Of a DNA stretch of 64,000 nucleotides, positions 27,147-37,086 are shown one piece after another. The notes beneath the pieces were generated by a model. It was given only the letters and a program-made list of their open reading frames with translations, did no database searches and was not told the origin of the DNA. The translations under genes were made by a program, and so were the position numbers. Within the stretch, counting starts at the first letter, position 1; every line of letters begins with the position of its first letter. This stretch comes from Dysgonomonas hofstadii (lineage in GTDB: Bacteria; Bacteroidota; Bacteroidia; Bacteroidales; Dysgonomonadaceae): NCBI RefSeq assembly GCF_014196915.1, contig NZ_JACIEP010000002.1, positions 496,001 to 560,000 on the forward strand. The letters are read 5' to 3'.

Positions 27147-28322
27147 TTATTTATCAAGCATAATGCTCAGCATAATAAACGGCCCTACTGCTTTAGGGTC
27201 ATTATCTCTCACAGGTTCATTTATATAGTATTCGTAACTTCCATCACGATAATTCTTTTCTCCTCCAAGTCCGGCTACGGCACAACCATCAGTCAATGAA
27301 ACCGTTCCGTCACTGTTATCTTTTATAAAGCGCTTCACAAACTGATCGTACGCTTTTTCTCCTTTTTTCAGATAAGATTTATCCAAATATCCTTTCTGCG
27401 CGCCTTTTACCCATGTGTATATAAACATGGCCGAAGCACTGGATTCAATATAATTGCCTTCCCGGTACATCTGATCGGTCACCTGAAACCACATGCCGGT
27501 TTCCTTATCGCGAAATTTTTCAACCGCTGCACTCAGGTTTTGTATCAATGAAATAATCTCTCCTCTTTTAGGATGGTTCTCTGGCATAAAGTCGAGCACA
27601 TCAACTATAGCCATCATATACCAGCCAATACTTCTCGACCAGAAATTAGGGGAAAGACCCGTCTTCGGATCAGACCAGCGTTGCTCACGGCTTTCGTCCC
27701 AACCATGATAATATAAGCCTGTTTTCGCATCATACATATATTTATGCACATCGAGTATCTGAAGGGCTACATCATCAAATAATTCCGGTTCATTAAATGT
27801 TTTTGCATATTCTGCAAGAAAAGGCCCTGCCATATAAAGACCGTCGAGCCATACCTGATGAGGGTATATTTTTTTGTGCCAGAAACTACCATCCTTAGTA
27901 CGAGGATGTGTACGCATCTGGTCACGCATCAAATCAATCGCTTTTTTGAAACGCTCCTGTTTTGTCAGAGCGTACATCGGGAATAAGAACTTACCCGAAT
28001 TAACACGATCGATATTATATTCGAGCGGTTTGTATGTTTTCACCTGCCCGTCCGGTTCAACCATCAGATCGGCAAAGCTGTATACATAGTCGTAATACCG
28101 TTGATCGAATGTTTGTTGCCAAGTTTGATATATAGCCTGTAATTCAAGCCCATGGCAATAATTCCACTTCGGTTTCGGCGAAAAATCAAGCATCCATGAT
28201 TCAGGATTGCGTTTGATTTCAGACTCAGTTAATCTCACTGAATATTTTGTCTGTGCTTCTATAGAAACTACAGAAGCAACAGACAAAATGATCATAAATA
28301 GTTTAGTTCTCATCACTTTCAC
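27147..28322 (-). CDS. GH105 unsaturated (rhamno)galacturonyl hydrolase
   Basis: A 391-residue (alpha/alpha)6-barrel protein of the YteR/YesR family with a signal peptide (about residues 1-23). Asp160 in PHQVWLDGLYM is the catalytic residue, and KWNYCHGLELQAI and NFWSRSIGWYMMAIVD contribute the substrate cleft. It hydrolyses the unsaturated galacturonate from lyase products, releasing 5-keto-4-deoxyuronate for KduI. Context beside PL1 and GH28 suggests unsaturated galacturonyl oligomers rather than rhamnogalacturonan disaccharides. Confidence 0.9.
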   Translation of the reverse strand: MKVMRTKLFMIILSVASVVSIEAQTKYSVRLTESEIKRNPESWMLDFSPKPKWNYCHGLELQAIYQTWQQTFDQRYYDYVYSFADLMVEPDGQVKTYKPLEYNIDRVNSGKFLFPMYALTKQERFKKAIDLMRDQMRTHPRTKDGSFWHKKIYPHQVWLDGLYMAGPFLAEYAKTFNEPELFDDVALQILDVHKYMYDAKTGLYYHGWDESREQRWSDPKTGLSPNFWSRSIGWYMMAIVDVLDFMPENHPKRGEIISLIQNLSAAVEKFRDKETGMWFQVTDQMYREGNYIESSASAMFIYTWVKGAQKGYLDKSYLKKGEKAYDQFVKRFIKDNSDGTVSLTDGCAVAGLGGEKNYRDGSYEYYINEPVRDNDPKAVGPFIMLSIMLDK

Positions 28323-28331
28323 CCTTCCGGT

Positions 28332-29981
28332 TTAGTTTATTACCTGAACAAGATTTTTATTCAAAGAATCAGGCAATTGAATATTTTCATTTTTCCCGCT
28401 GATCGTTACAGCTTCTTTAAGACTGGCCGGATATTCAAATCCTGTAAGGTAGAAATCTTTCACATTTTTGAGTATTAAAGCCGGTCCTGTTTTTGGAATC
28501 AGTGTTACATTCTTGAAATGGATATTTTCAGATTCAACCAGTTCAGCACCGATGGTAGACGAAATAGTTACATTCTCCACATTTATATTTTCGATCTTCA
28601 TTTCCGGTAGCCCGTTGAACAACATAGCACGGCGCGCATTTCTCGATGTGAGGTTCTTCACATAAATATTCTTGAAAGCCGGAGTAGTTTCGTCAACCGC
28701 CGGAACAACCTCATCGACAGGAGTTACATCTCCATCTTCCAGCGATTCACTAGCCGATTTTCCTCCGTAATAGAGATCGAACAGAAACGATTCTGTTACA
28801 ATATCAAACATGTTAATATCCCGAATATAGATATTTTCTACGATACCGCCACGTCCTCTGCGGCTTTTGAAACGAAGGCCGACATCAGTACCCAGAAATT
28901 GACAGTTAGAAACCGAAACATTTCTTACGCTTCCCGACATTTCGCTACCGACAACAAATCCTCCGTGCCCCTGAAAAACCTTACAGTTATCTATTATTAC
29001 ATTTTCGGTAGGACGGTTACGCTTGCGGCCATCTTCATCTTTACCCGATTTTATACAAATAGCATCATCGCCTACATCGAACGTACTGTTCACAATAATA
29101 GTGTTTACACACGATTCGAGGTCTACGCCATCGCCGTTTTGTGCATAACCCGGATTGCGGACAAATATATTATCGATAATAACATTCTCACACATCAGCG
29201 GATGAATATTCCAGCTTGGAGAATTCTCGAACAGAACTCCTTCTAGCAGAACATTCTTACATTCGATAAAGCTAACCATTACAGGTCGAAGGAAATCCCT
29301 CACTTCCATCCATTCTGCTTCCGTAAGATTTTTGGGAGGCACATTCATATCGCTTATTTCAAGACCTTTCTTCGATCCTTCGGACGGGAACCAGTAATTT
29401 CCGTCTTTGACAACACCACCCGAAGCAACTACTTCTTTCCAGTGATAGGCTGTTACCTTTGCTTTTTTCAGAGGTCGCCAAGCCTCGCCAGACCCGTTGA
29501 TAGAGCCTTTTCCTGTAATAGCAATATTTTCCAAGTTGCGCCCCGAAATAGGCGACTGGCAACGGCGTGTATCCAGCCCTTCAAATACTGTATTTACCAA
29601 TGGATACAGGTTGAAATCGGCTGAAAAAAGGATCAAGGCGCCTTTTTCTAGATGCATATTGATGTTCGACCGGAATACAATTGGCCCTGTATACCATATG
29701 CCCGAGGGAACGATTAGTGTTCCTCCACCCTTCTTTCCCAACGCATCCATCGCTTTTTCAAATGCTTCGGTATTAAGAGTAACACCATCGGCTACTCCTC
29801 CGAAATCAGCAACAGACACCTGATTGGAAGGAAATACGGGTTTATCCAGTTTTTGCATTCCAAACGGAAGGTCCTTGTAAAGATATTCATATTTGTACTC
29901 GTCTTTTTGCGCGCATCCCGATTGTGAAACCAATATTAATATGGATAACGCAACAAATTGAGTTAGTTTCTTTATATACAT
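28332..29981 (-). CDS. GH28 polygalacturonase
   Basis: A 549-residue lipoprotein or secreted beta-helix (SQSGCAQ lipobox). GH28 motifs are NGDGVD (Asp284), VGDDAICIKSG (Asp305/Asp306), GHGGFVVGSE (His339) and LRFKSRRGRGG; the acid residues of the family active site are all present. It hydrolyses alpha-1,4-galacturonan to galacturonate or oligomers. It begins the enzyme run of the locus after a structured 156-base gap that separates it from the SusCD-lipoprotein genes. The insert between residues 165 and 230 is typical of exo-acting Bacteroidales members, which is suggestive only. Confidence 0.92.
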   Translation of the reverse strand: MYIKKLTQFVALSILILVSQSGCAQKDEYKYEYLYKDLPFGMQKLDKPVFPSNQVSVADFGGVADGVTLNTEAFEKAMDALGKKGGGTLIVPSGIWYTGPIVFRSNINMHLEKGALILFSADFNLYPLVNTVFEGLDTRRCQSPISGRNLENIAITGKGSINGSGEAWRPLKKAKVTAYHWKEVVASGGVVKDGNYWFPSEGSKKGLEISDMNVPPKNLTEAEWMEVRDFLRPVMVSFIECKNVLLEGVLFENSPSWNIHPLMCENVIIDNIFVRNPGYAQNGDGVDLESCVNTIIVNSTFDVGDDAICIKSGKDEDGRKRNRPTENVIIDNCKVFQGHGGFVVGSEMSGSVRNVSVSNCQFLGTDVGLRFKSRRGRGGIVENIYIRDINMFDIVTESFLFDLYYGGKSASESLEDGDVTPVDEVVPAVDETTPAFKNIYVKNLTSRNARRAMLFNGLPEMKIENINVENVTISSTIGAELVESENIHFKNVTLIPKTGPALILKNVKDFYLTGFEYPASLKEAVTISGKNENIQLPDSLNKNLVQVIN

Positions 29982-29999
29982 TAGATTTTGTATTATAAT

Positions 30000-30062
30000 G
30001 TAAGACTTTACATGTGAAGTGCTATACTGTAAAAATTACAGTATATAAACAAAAGGTCTTAC
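30000..30062. promoter_or_regulatory. Nested inverted repeat in the GH28 leader
   Basis: An inner perfect 10-bp stem TATACTGTAA/TTACAGTATA (30023-30032 with 30036-30045, AAA loop) sits inside an outer GTAAGAC/GTCTTAC pair (30000-30006 with 30056-30062). It starts 19 bases upstream of the GH28 start. It could be an mRNA processing or stability element; no U-run follows on either strand. Confidence 0.5.
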
Positions 30063-30096
30063 AGTTTATAAATTTCTGTTCTGAGCGTTTTTTAAT

Positions 30097-30125
30097 ACTG
30101 TTGCAGGAGTTTGACCTGCAACAGT
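30097..30125. promoter_or_regulatory. Strong hairpin after the surface lipoprotein gene
   Basis: A perfect 11-bp stem (ACTGTTGCAGG with CCTGCAACAGT) and a 7-base loop, 12 bases beyond the lipoprotein stop. On the - strand it is followed by ATTAAAAAA rather than a U-run, so it resembles a transcript-end stabiliser or attenuator more than a simple terminator. Confidence 0.5.
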
Positions 30126-30137
30126 GTTGGGTTTATA

Positions 30138-31688
30138 TTATTCTTTAATCCATTGAGGATCTCCTATTCCATTGGAAATCAATGTCGAATTTGACAGAGT
30201 GAAATCACCATTGGCAACATTGGCAAAGCCCGGATCTAATGTTGTATAAGTACCTGTATCATTTTTCGCACTACTTTGGGTACTACCGGTGAAGTTAGGC
30301 GCATTATGATAGTTATTATTCCTCATCAACACGATATTTGTTGCAGCCTGATTTGTGTAATATCCATCTGTATTTGCCAGAATATTATTGGTGAAAGTAA
30401 TCTCATTACCAACCCAGCGAACATAAAGCATACGCCTGCTACTACCATTTGATACATTATTGAATGTATTATGGTCAATCAGAAGTTTTGGTGCAGAAGA
30501 GAAAGCCGATGAATTATCATTATCTATTCTAAAGAAATCTCGTGCTAATGCACTGTTATAAACAGTATTGTTGGTAAAGTTAATCTGTTTTGCAGTTCCT
30601 TTACGGCAATCGAAGAAGTCTCCTCCATTACATTCAATATCATAGATAATACACTTGTCTATAGTTATTGATTCGGCCATTCCTTTCTGATTGAAGTATA
30701 AAAGTCCTTTCAGATAGTTTTTGATTTCACACCCTGTAATAGTAATATCTCCATAATCAACATCTGCTGTATTAAATTGAATTGCCTGATCGGCATTGGC
30801 TCCGGCATCGACTGCATCTGCTCCATTCAGTATAATATCTTTCAGTTCAAAAGAGACACCTGCTTCTAAAGATAGAAGGGCTTTAAGAACCGGTCTGTTT
30901 GTCGCATTTGCACCCTTAATTGTTATACTCTTCTTTATGGAGAGCTTTCCTACCGAATATTCCCCTGCGGCCAATGAGAATACATCTTCATCATTAGCCT
31001 CTGCAATCATTGTAGCAAAATCATCAGTAGGTGTTACTTCTATGGCAGCCCCACGGGTTTCGAAAGTCTTAGTCCCACGAGTTTTTGTTCCGTTCAACAA
31101 TGTTGCTTTATATTGGGTCGCTCTTATCAATCCTGTGATTGTAGCCTGACCTGCTGCTATTTCACTTGCAGTAACAGTATGCTCTATATCGCCCGGAGTA
31201 AGCATAATCTTTGTAGCAACTTCACCCGCAGTCCAGCGAAGTGTGACTTCGGTATAATCAATATCGCCATCTTCGAAATTTAAGAAGATTTGCTCTGTGC
31301 CTGTTGTAACAACAATAGTACTCCATTTTGAATCTTCTCTACCTTGATTAGTAGTAGCTTTTACTCTGATTGTATATTCGGTTTCACCTTCCAGTCCGAT
31401 CACCGTATATGGTATTTCATCCGGTGTGACTGTGTATGATGCTACTTTTTCGCCACTTTCATCAGCCCCTTCGATAACCTCAAGAATATAAGCTTCAGCA
31501 TCTTTACTCTCAGTCCAGGTTACCTTGACTCCTGTCATATTCGAGATTGTTCCTTTCAGATCTACCGGAGAAAATAGCCGGTCAAAATCAGGATTAACGA
31601 TATCATCTACATCATCGCAGGAAACGGCAACAAATCCTGTCAATAACAGTATCCCAATGAGGGTTGTATATTTGAATAACTTTTTCAT
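30138..31688 (-). CDS. Surface glycan-binding lipoprotein: FN3-like domains plus beta-helix (DUF4957/DUF5123 type)
   Basis: A 516-residue lipoprotein (lipobox VAVSCDD) in the SusE position after SusD. Two fibronectin-III-like domains (about residues 40-130 and 135-215, each with a tyrosine-rich EAYILEV or YTIRVKATT strand) lead to a right-handed beta-helix with repeated ITIKGANATNRPVL, ITITGCEIKNYL and LLIDHNTFNNVSN turns. The domains match the DUF4957 and DUF5123 pattern found in homogalacturonan loci of Bacteroides. It lacks obvious lyase catalytic motifs and most likely binds pectin at the cell surface, though a weak lyase activity cannot be ruled out. Confidence 0.8.
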   Translation of the reverse strand: MKKLFKYTTLIGILLLTGFVAVSCDDVDDIVNPDFDRLFSPVDLKGTISNMTGVKVTWTESKDAEAYILEVIEGADESGEKVASYTVTPDEIPYTVIGLEGETEYTIRVKATTNQGREDSKWSTIVVTTGTEQIFLNFEDGDIDYTEVTLRWTAGEVATKIMLTPGDIEHTVTASEIAAGQATITGLIRATQYKATLLNGTKTRGTKTFETRGAAIEVTPTDDFATMIAEANDEDVFSLAAGEYSVGKLSIKKSITIKGANATNRPVLKALLSLEAGVSFELKDIILNGADAVDAGANADQAIQFNTADVDYGDITITGCEIKNYLKGLLYFNQKGMAESITIDKCIIYDIECNGGDFFDCRKGTAKQINFTNNTVYNSALARDFFRIDNDNSSAFSSAPKLLIDHNTFNNVSNGSSRRMLYVRWVGNEITFTNNILANTDGYYTNQAATNIVLMRNNNYHNAPNFTGSTQSSAKNDTGTYTTLDPGFANVANGDFTLSNSTLISNGIGDPQWIKE

Positions 31689-31709
31689 TATTTCTTTGTT
31701 TTTAAAGTA

Positions 31710-33536
31710 TTAGTTATACCATGAAGGATTTTGAAGAGCCCCATTACTTGCGTTTATCACAACATTGAATATAGGCCAGTACATATACAGGTCAGGATCA
31801 CGAGCATAAATCGCCTCTATTTTTGAATCTTCCAATTTAGTGTCTCCAAACCATGATTCAGAAAATTCATAATCACCACTCTTATCCAGTGTTTCTCCAT
31901 GACTCAATCCATATATAGACACTGCGGCCTTACTTTCAGTATTTGTCGTACCATTCCTTGTCCATTCGAAATCGACCATATTATAATAAACCTTGGTATT
32001 CAAATCAGCATATTCGCCCGTTCTGTCACGTAATCTGTACATTTTTTCTTTACTTTCATCTAATTTGGTCTTTAAAAGATTCCAGCGAATAAGGTCTGCT
32101 TTACGAAGCATTTCTCCACAGAACTCGAATGCACGTTCATCAATAATTGCTTTCTGCATAGCATCCTTGCTTGCACTGGCAGTTGTTACATAGCTGGTTA
32201 CTTCTGTAGCCCAATCAGCCGAATCGAAAGCCCTTTCGCGAATTTCCCGGAGATAAGGAGCTGCCGCAGATGGGCCGTTCAATTCATTTTCCAATTCAGC
32301 TCTCATAAGTATTATATCAGCATATCGCATATATTGTTTATTTATTCCATCATCCGTACCGGAAGTTATCTGACGATCCATCCACTCGTAACGGTATTTT
32401 CCAAAACTCCAGTTATTAAGTTTGCGAAGTATTTGTTTCTCTTTTGTCCATTCATAAGGAATACAAGTTACATCGCGGCGTTTATCTTTTACGTTATAAT
32501 CATAATAGAAATTTGGAGTCGGGCCTGCCTGACCTCCCTGATTTAAGCCGTATTTATCAGTATCGTTATGCTTAGTACCGAAAGTATATACCTGGCGTCC
32601 ACGGGCTGAAGGTGAATTAGCAAAAGGCATTTCCCACAGAGATTCACCACCTGCGGAAATCACATCCTTACAGTTATTTATAAAAATATTTTCGAACGAA
32701 TCTTCCAATCCACATGTCTTTGAATCAATAACATCTTTACATGCCTGTAAAGCAATAGGATACAATACAGACTTTGCTAACTCGGGATCACTACTTAGCG
32801 CAGTTTTACCGTCGTCTCTCAACGAATATCCGGATGCCTGTAAACAAACACGAGCCAAAAGTCCTTTAACAAAAGCTTTGTTAACGTGCTCTACTGTAGA
32901 TGTCGCACTTGTCTCGTTAGGCCAGGCAACCAGGTTCTGTGCCTCTTGCAGATCGGCAATAAGTTGTTTAAAAATAACATCTTTATCTGAAACAGGCATA
33001 TATAACGTCTCGGCTGTTACAGGAGCAAAACGTGCGGGAACATTCCCCCAACAGTTTACAAGGTCAATGTAGATAACAGCCCTCAATGTTAACGCTTCAC
33101 CTAACAATTGGGACATTCTGGAATCGGAGAAATCGGCAAATTCCCGCAGACCAGAGATCGCCATGTTACAACGCTCAACAGCTTCGTACATTTTCGACCA
33201 TGGGTCATTGTCAATGTTTAACTGATTATTATCAGGTCTACAGTAGTAAACCGCGATATCGGCTTTCCCATCTCCTAGTTTATCCGAGTTATTGTACCAC
33301 TCTATATCCGTATTGAACCCATACCAGGGAAGTATACGTCCACGATATGAATTAGTTTCTCCAAAAGAATGATAAATGCCTGTTATGGCACCATAAGCCA
33401 ACTCATATTTTGCAAATATCTGAGTATCATCCATCGATGAATCTGCTGTCGTATCCAGTATATCATTGCAGGAAGTCAGTAAAAGACTGCCCGATAATGA
33501 CATCGCTAACATAGTTGTATATATAAATTTTTTCAT
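31710..33536 (-). CDS. SusD/RagB-family outer-membrane glycan-binding lipoprotein
   Basis: A 608-residue SusD homologue with the lipobox LLTSCND. It has the N-terminal SusD-like helical region with TPR-type packing (about residues 90-220) and the conserved C-terminal RagB segment including DERAFEFCGEMLRKADLIRW. It forms the lid over the SusC transporter and captures pectic oligosaccharides. It follows susC after 14 bases, the normal order, and the lipoprotein gene follows after 21 bases. Confidence 0.95.
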   Translation of the reverse strand: MKKFIYTTMLAMSLSGSLLLTSCNDILDTTADSSMDDTQIFAKYELAYGAITGIYHSFGETNSYRGRILPWYGFNTDIEWYNNSDKLGDGKADIAVYYCRPDNNQLNIDNDPWSKMYEAVERCNMAISGLREFADFSDSRMSQLLGEALTLRAVIYIDLVNCWGNVPARFAPVTAETLYMPVSDKDVIFKQLIADLQEAQNLVAWPNETSATSTVEHVNKAFVKGLLARVCLQASGYSLRDDGKTALSSDPELAKSVLYPIALQACKDVIDSKTCGLEDSFENIFINNCKDVISAGGESLWEMPFANSPSARGRQVYTFGTKHNDTDKYGLNQGGQAGPTPNFYYDYNVKDKRRDVTCIPYEWTKEKQILRKLNNWSFGKYRYEWMDRQITSGTDDGINKQYMRYADIILMRAELENELNGPSAAAPYLREIRERAFDSADWATEVTSYVTTASASKDAMQKAIIDERAFEFCGEMLRKADLIRWNLLKTKLDESKEKMYRLRDRTGEYADLNTKVYYNMVDFEWTRNGTTNTESKAAVSIYGLSHGETLDKSGDYEFSESWFGDTKLEDSKIEAIYARDPDLYMYWPIFNVVINASNGALQNPSWYN

Positions 33537-33550
33537 TGTTTAATTAGGTA

Positions 33551-36500
33551 TTAGAATGTTAGATTTAAACCTACTACAAATTGTCTGCTCTTCGGATATG
33601 CCGAATAGTCTACACCAGGAGTTACAGCACTTTTAGTACGCGTTGATACTTCAGGATCGAATCCACTGTAGCTTGTTATACAGAATAAATTATATCCTGT
33701 TACGTAGAACCGAAGGTTTTGAACACTTATCTTCTTAAGCAAAACCTGAGGTAAAGTATATCCTAATGTCAATGTGTTCAGGCGAAGGAACGAGCCATCC
33801 TCTACAGCCCAATCAGATATAACAGATTGTTTCATAAAAGGAGACCACATTGTGGTATTGGCATTCATCGCTGCCAATTCGTCAAGGTCATTGGAAATAG
33901 TTCCGTCAGGACGAAGGTTTGTCCAACGGTTGCCACTTTGCATAATATCCAGCATATTGCGGTAATTATACTTAGAGGTGGAAGTATATTCTATCTTATT
34001 GGCGTTGTAGACATCATTACCATAGCTCCATGTAAAGTTTGCAGAAAGGTCAAAACCTTTAAAGTAACCATTGATATTGAATCCCCCTGTATGAACCGGA
34101 TTTACATTACCTATAACTGAACGGTCTGCTGCTGTAACTTTATTATCCTCACTTCCATCAGTATTTTTAAGTTTCATCGATCCCGGACGCAAATCTCCTA
34201 TTATCTCTGAAGCATCAGCTACTCCCGGTTTCAATATCCATTGTTTTTTTGCCGCATCATAAGATTCGAAGTCAGAAGCCTCGTAACGTCCATCGGACTG
34301 GTATCCATAGATTTCCCCAACTTGTCCATGTACAGCAACACGATAATCACCAATAATTTCAGTAGAAGCCCATCCTGACGACTCAAAATAGTCATCCATT
34401 ACACCCAAAGAGTTGATCCTGTTCTTGTTGAATCCGATATTAGCTCCGAAACTCACACCATAATCCTTTTTACTGATGATATTCCAGTTAATAGTTGCTT
34501 CGAAACCTTTATTCTGTGTTTCACCCATATTACGATATTGAGTATCATAACCTGAACCCCTCACATTGAAGTCCATCAAAAGGTCTTTAGTTGTATTCCA
34601 GTATCCCTCGAACGATCCGCTTATTTTACCTCCGAATAAAGTATAATCGAGACCGATATTACGGGTATACGTGGTTTCCCACTTCAAGTCCGGATTAGAC
34701 ATTCTCTTACCTGTACCCCAATAACTGGTTTCGTTATTAACCCAGCTTGTACTACTAGATGAATAACTTGTTCGGTATTGACCTTCCGGAATATTATTAT
34801 TTCCAGCTGTACCATAACTCGCCCTAAGCTTCAAATCTTCCAGCCATGTTCTGGTTTGATCCATAAAAGTTTCTGAAGAAATACGCCAGGCCACAGCAGC
34901 AGAAGGGAAATATCCCCAACGGTTGCCTTCAGCAAATTTAGATGAGCCATCGGCACGGAAAGTAGCACTAAATAAGTATTTACTTTGATAGTCGTAGTTT
35001 ACACGGCTAAAGAAAGAGAAAAGAACATCATCCTCGTTTTTGAATCTATCGATAGTATAAGGTGTTCCTTGCGTAGTAAGATCGAATGCCTCTTTTGATG
35101 TAAAGAATGAAGGATAGAAGCGAACATCATAAGAGTTTGTTGTCCCTTTCGTTTTAATATATTCCTGCCCACCTAATAAATTCAAATGGTGATCTTCACT
35201 TTTCAGCAATTTTTTGAAATCGTAATTTACCGTATTCGTATTACGGAATGTCTTTTTATCTTTATCTGTAAATTCTGCAATTGGTTGCTTTCCTCCATCT
35301 ATACGCGAATGATAAGTGGTAACTCCATAAAACCTTGAATCACTGCTGGTAACATGCGCCAGACCAAACTCGGTCTTGAATCGGAAATTATCAAAGATCT
35401 CCCAACCGAAACTTCCATTATAATTAAAATTTCTTTTATTTTGCTTACGGTCATTGTCAGCCAGTGAAACCAAAGGGTTTGTCAATTGAGAATCTTCATC
35501 GTATCCGTCACTCAGGTCTGCGAAGTTCAGAGGAGAATAGATCATGGCATTTTTCATACGTGAATCGGCTGAAGATACCTCTGTTTTCGATTCGTTGGCA
35601 CCGCCACCATTAATATCAGTATTGGAATAGCGAATTGAAAAATCCAGAGTAGTCCTTTTCGATGGTTTGCTATTCAGCTTCAAACTCAGGTTGTCTCTTT
35701 TGAAATTAGACATTTCCATAATAGCCTTATCGTCTACATGGCTATAATTGAATGAATATTTTGTTTTTTCACTACCACCAGAAATACTCAAACTATGATT
35801 AAATGTATGCCCTGTACGTCCAAACACCTGATCTTGCCAATCATTAGCAGCCAAACCATCGTACATATCCATATCCTGATAATTGCCAAAGTATTTAGTA
35901 TAATTTCCAGGATTGATCACATCATAATCTTTTTCCCTAAGCATAGCCAGCTCATATTGCCAGTTCACATAATCTTCCACACCAAGTGTATTGAGCTTTT
36001 TAGCCATTGTTTTCCATGAATAAAAGGCATTATAATTCACCGATATTTTACCTTCCTTTCCACTTTTTGTATTAACGATAACTACACCATTGGCTCCACG
36101 AGATCCATAAATAGCTGTAGAAGATGCGTCTTTAAGGACATCGATTGATTCGATGTCAGATGAAGGGATATCACTTATAGATTCTACAGGGAAACCGTCA
36201 ACAATAAACAACGGAGTATTATCGCCGGTAATAGAACCTCCTCCACGTACACGTATTCTCATTTCCGCATCGGGAGATCCTTCTGTTGCTGTAATCTGCA
36301 CCCCTGCCATTTTACCGGCTATGGCCTCTGCCACATTTGAAACAGGAACAGCCTGAATAGCTTCTGACTGAACCGAAGAAACCGATCCTGTAAGGTCTTT
36401 TCTCTTTACAGTACCATAACCAATAACAACTACCTCTTCCAGTTCGGAACTAAGATCTTCCAATGTAAAATCAACGACAGTTCCTGTAATTGCTTTTTCA

Positions 36501-36754
36501 TTCGGTTTCATTCCCACATAAGTAGCAACAAGTGTCTTGTCATCATTCGTTACCGAAAGAGTATATTTACCATCGATATCGGTCATCGTACCTTTTGTTG
36601 TACCTTTAATCGAAACGGTAACACCAATCAGGGGCTCGCCCTGAGAATCTTTTACTGTACCTGTTATGTTTTTTTGCTGAGCATAAATTTGCCCACTCAA
36701 TAAAAACAAAGAAATACACATAAGAGACAAAATTCTTTTGATCATCTTTTGCAT
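33551..36754 (-). CDS. SusC-family TonB-dependent transporter
   Basis: A 1067-residue outer-membrane transporter. After the signal peptide comes the carboxypeptidase-regulatory-like domain (GTVKDSQGEPLIGVTVSIKG), a TonB-box region, the plug with VIGYGTVKRKDLTGSVSSV and YGSRGANGVVIVNTKSG, and a long barrel ending in VVGLNLTF. With SusD it imports pectic oligosaccharides using TonB energy. An internal ATG three codons in (36745) is an equally good start. No TAnnTTTG box is seen in the 200 bases before it, which suits a promoter that depends on the HTCS activator. Confidence 0.96.
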   Translation of the reverse strand: MQKMIKRILSLMCISLFLLSGQIYAQQKNITGTVKDSQGEPLIGVTVSIKGTTKGTMTDIDGKYTLSVTNDDKTLVATYVGMKPNEKAITGTVVDFTLEDLSSELEEVVVIGYGTVKRKDLTGSVSSVQSEAIQAVPVSNVAEAIAGKMAGVQITATEGSPDAEMRIRVRGGGSITGDNTPLFIVDGFPVESISDIPSSDIESIDVLKDASSTAIYGSRGANGVVIVNTKSGKEGKISVNYNAFYSWKTMAKKLNTLGVEDYVNWQYELAMLREKDYDVINPGNYTKYFGNYQDMDMYDGLAANDWQDQVFGRTGHTFNHSLSISGGSEKTKYSFNYSHVDDKAIMEMSNFKRDNLSLKLNSKPSKRTTLDFSIRYSNTDINGGGANESKTEVSSADSRMKNAMIYSPLNFADLSDGYDEDSQLTNPLVSLADNDRKQNKRNFNYNGSFGWEIFDNFRFKTEFGLAHVTSSDSRFYGVTTYHSRIDGGKQPIAEFTDKDKKTFRNTNTVNYDFKKLLKSEDHHLNLLGGQEYIKTKGTTNSYDVRFYPSFFTSKEAFDLTTQGTPYTIDRFKNEDDVLFSFFSRVNYDYQSKYLFSATFRADGSSKFAEGNRWGYFPSAAVAWRISSETFMDQTRTWLEDLKLRASYGTAGNNNIPEGQYRTSYSSSSTSWVNNETSYWGTGKRMSNPDLKWETTYTRNIGLDYTLFGGKISGSFEGYWNTTKDLLMDFNVRGSGYDTQYRNMGETQNKGFEATINWNIISKKDYGVSFGANIGFNKNRINSLGVMDDYFESSGWASTEIIGDYRVAVHGQVGEIYGYQSDGRYEASDFESYDAAKKQWILKPGVADASEIIGDLRPGSMKLKNTDGSEDNKVTAADRSVIGNVNPVHTGGFNINGYFKGFDLSANFTWSYGNDVYNANKIEYTSTSKYNYRNMLDIMQSGNRWTNLRPDGTISNDLDELAAMNANTTMWSPFMKQSVISDWAVEDGSFLRLNTLTLGYTLPQVLLKKISVQNLRFYVTGYNLFCITSYSGFDPEVSTRTKSAVTPGVDYSAYPKSRQFVVGLNLTF

Positions 36755-37086
36755 AGTTAGTAGATTTATAATTTCAATTTAGTTTAATTTTTTGATTTTT
36801 TCTAAGTTTTCTTAAAAAAGAGTGAAGATTTCAGAGATTGTTCTTAGTCATTTTTTTCATGTCGTTTTCTTTAATGGAATTAGATTTCTTGTATTTTTAT
36901 TTTATTAAGGTATATTTAGTTTATTTCATGGTATAGCATACTGTCAGATTTCGGATGCAATGTATACAGCTTTCCCCGACAATAAGGGGGAGAAAATATT
37001 TTTTAGAGGGGGAGGAATTGACTTACTGCTATTTTTGGATAATTCCCGCAAAACTCACTATATTTGCATTAAAGCCACACTGTACC
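36755..37086. promoter_or_regulatory. Divergent susC / HTCS control region
   Basis: This 332-base gap holds a very T-rich stretch next to susC and, nearer the HTCS gene, two direct AGGGGGAG repeats at 36985-36992 and 37007-37014 (22 bases apart, about two helical turns) with a CCCC run just before them (36974-36977). The repeats lie upstream of the HTCS promoter and are candidate binding sites for its AraC-type domain. Confidence 0.5.
37034..37066 (+). promoter_or_regulatory. Promoter of the HTCS gene
   Basis: TTTG at 37034-37037 and TATATTTG at 37059-37066, 21 bases apart, match the Bacteroidetes -33/-7 consensus. The start of transcription near 37073 supports the ATG at 37087 as the true start codon, since an upstream in-frame ATG at 36955 would lie before the promoter. 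Confidence 0.6.

Noticed and set aside
36955-37086. N-terminal extension of the HTCS frame
   Set aside because: The in-frame ATG at 36955 lies upstream of the TTTG / TATATTTG promoter, and the 44 extra residues have no signal-peptide character; the ATG at 37087 starts a proper signal peptide.
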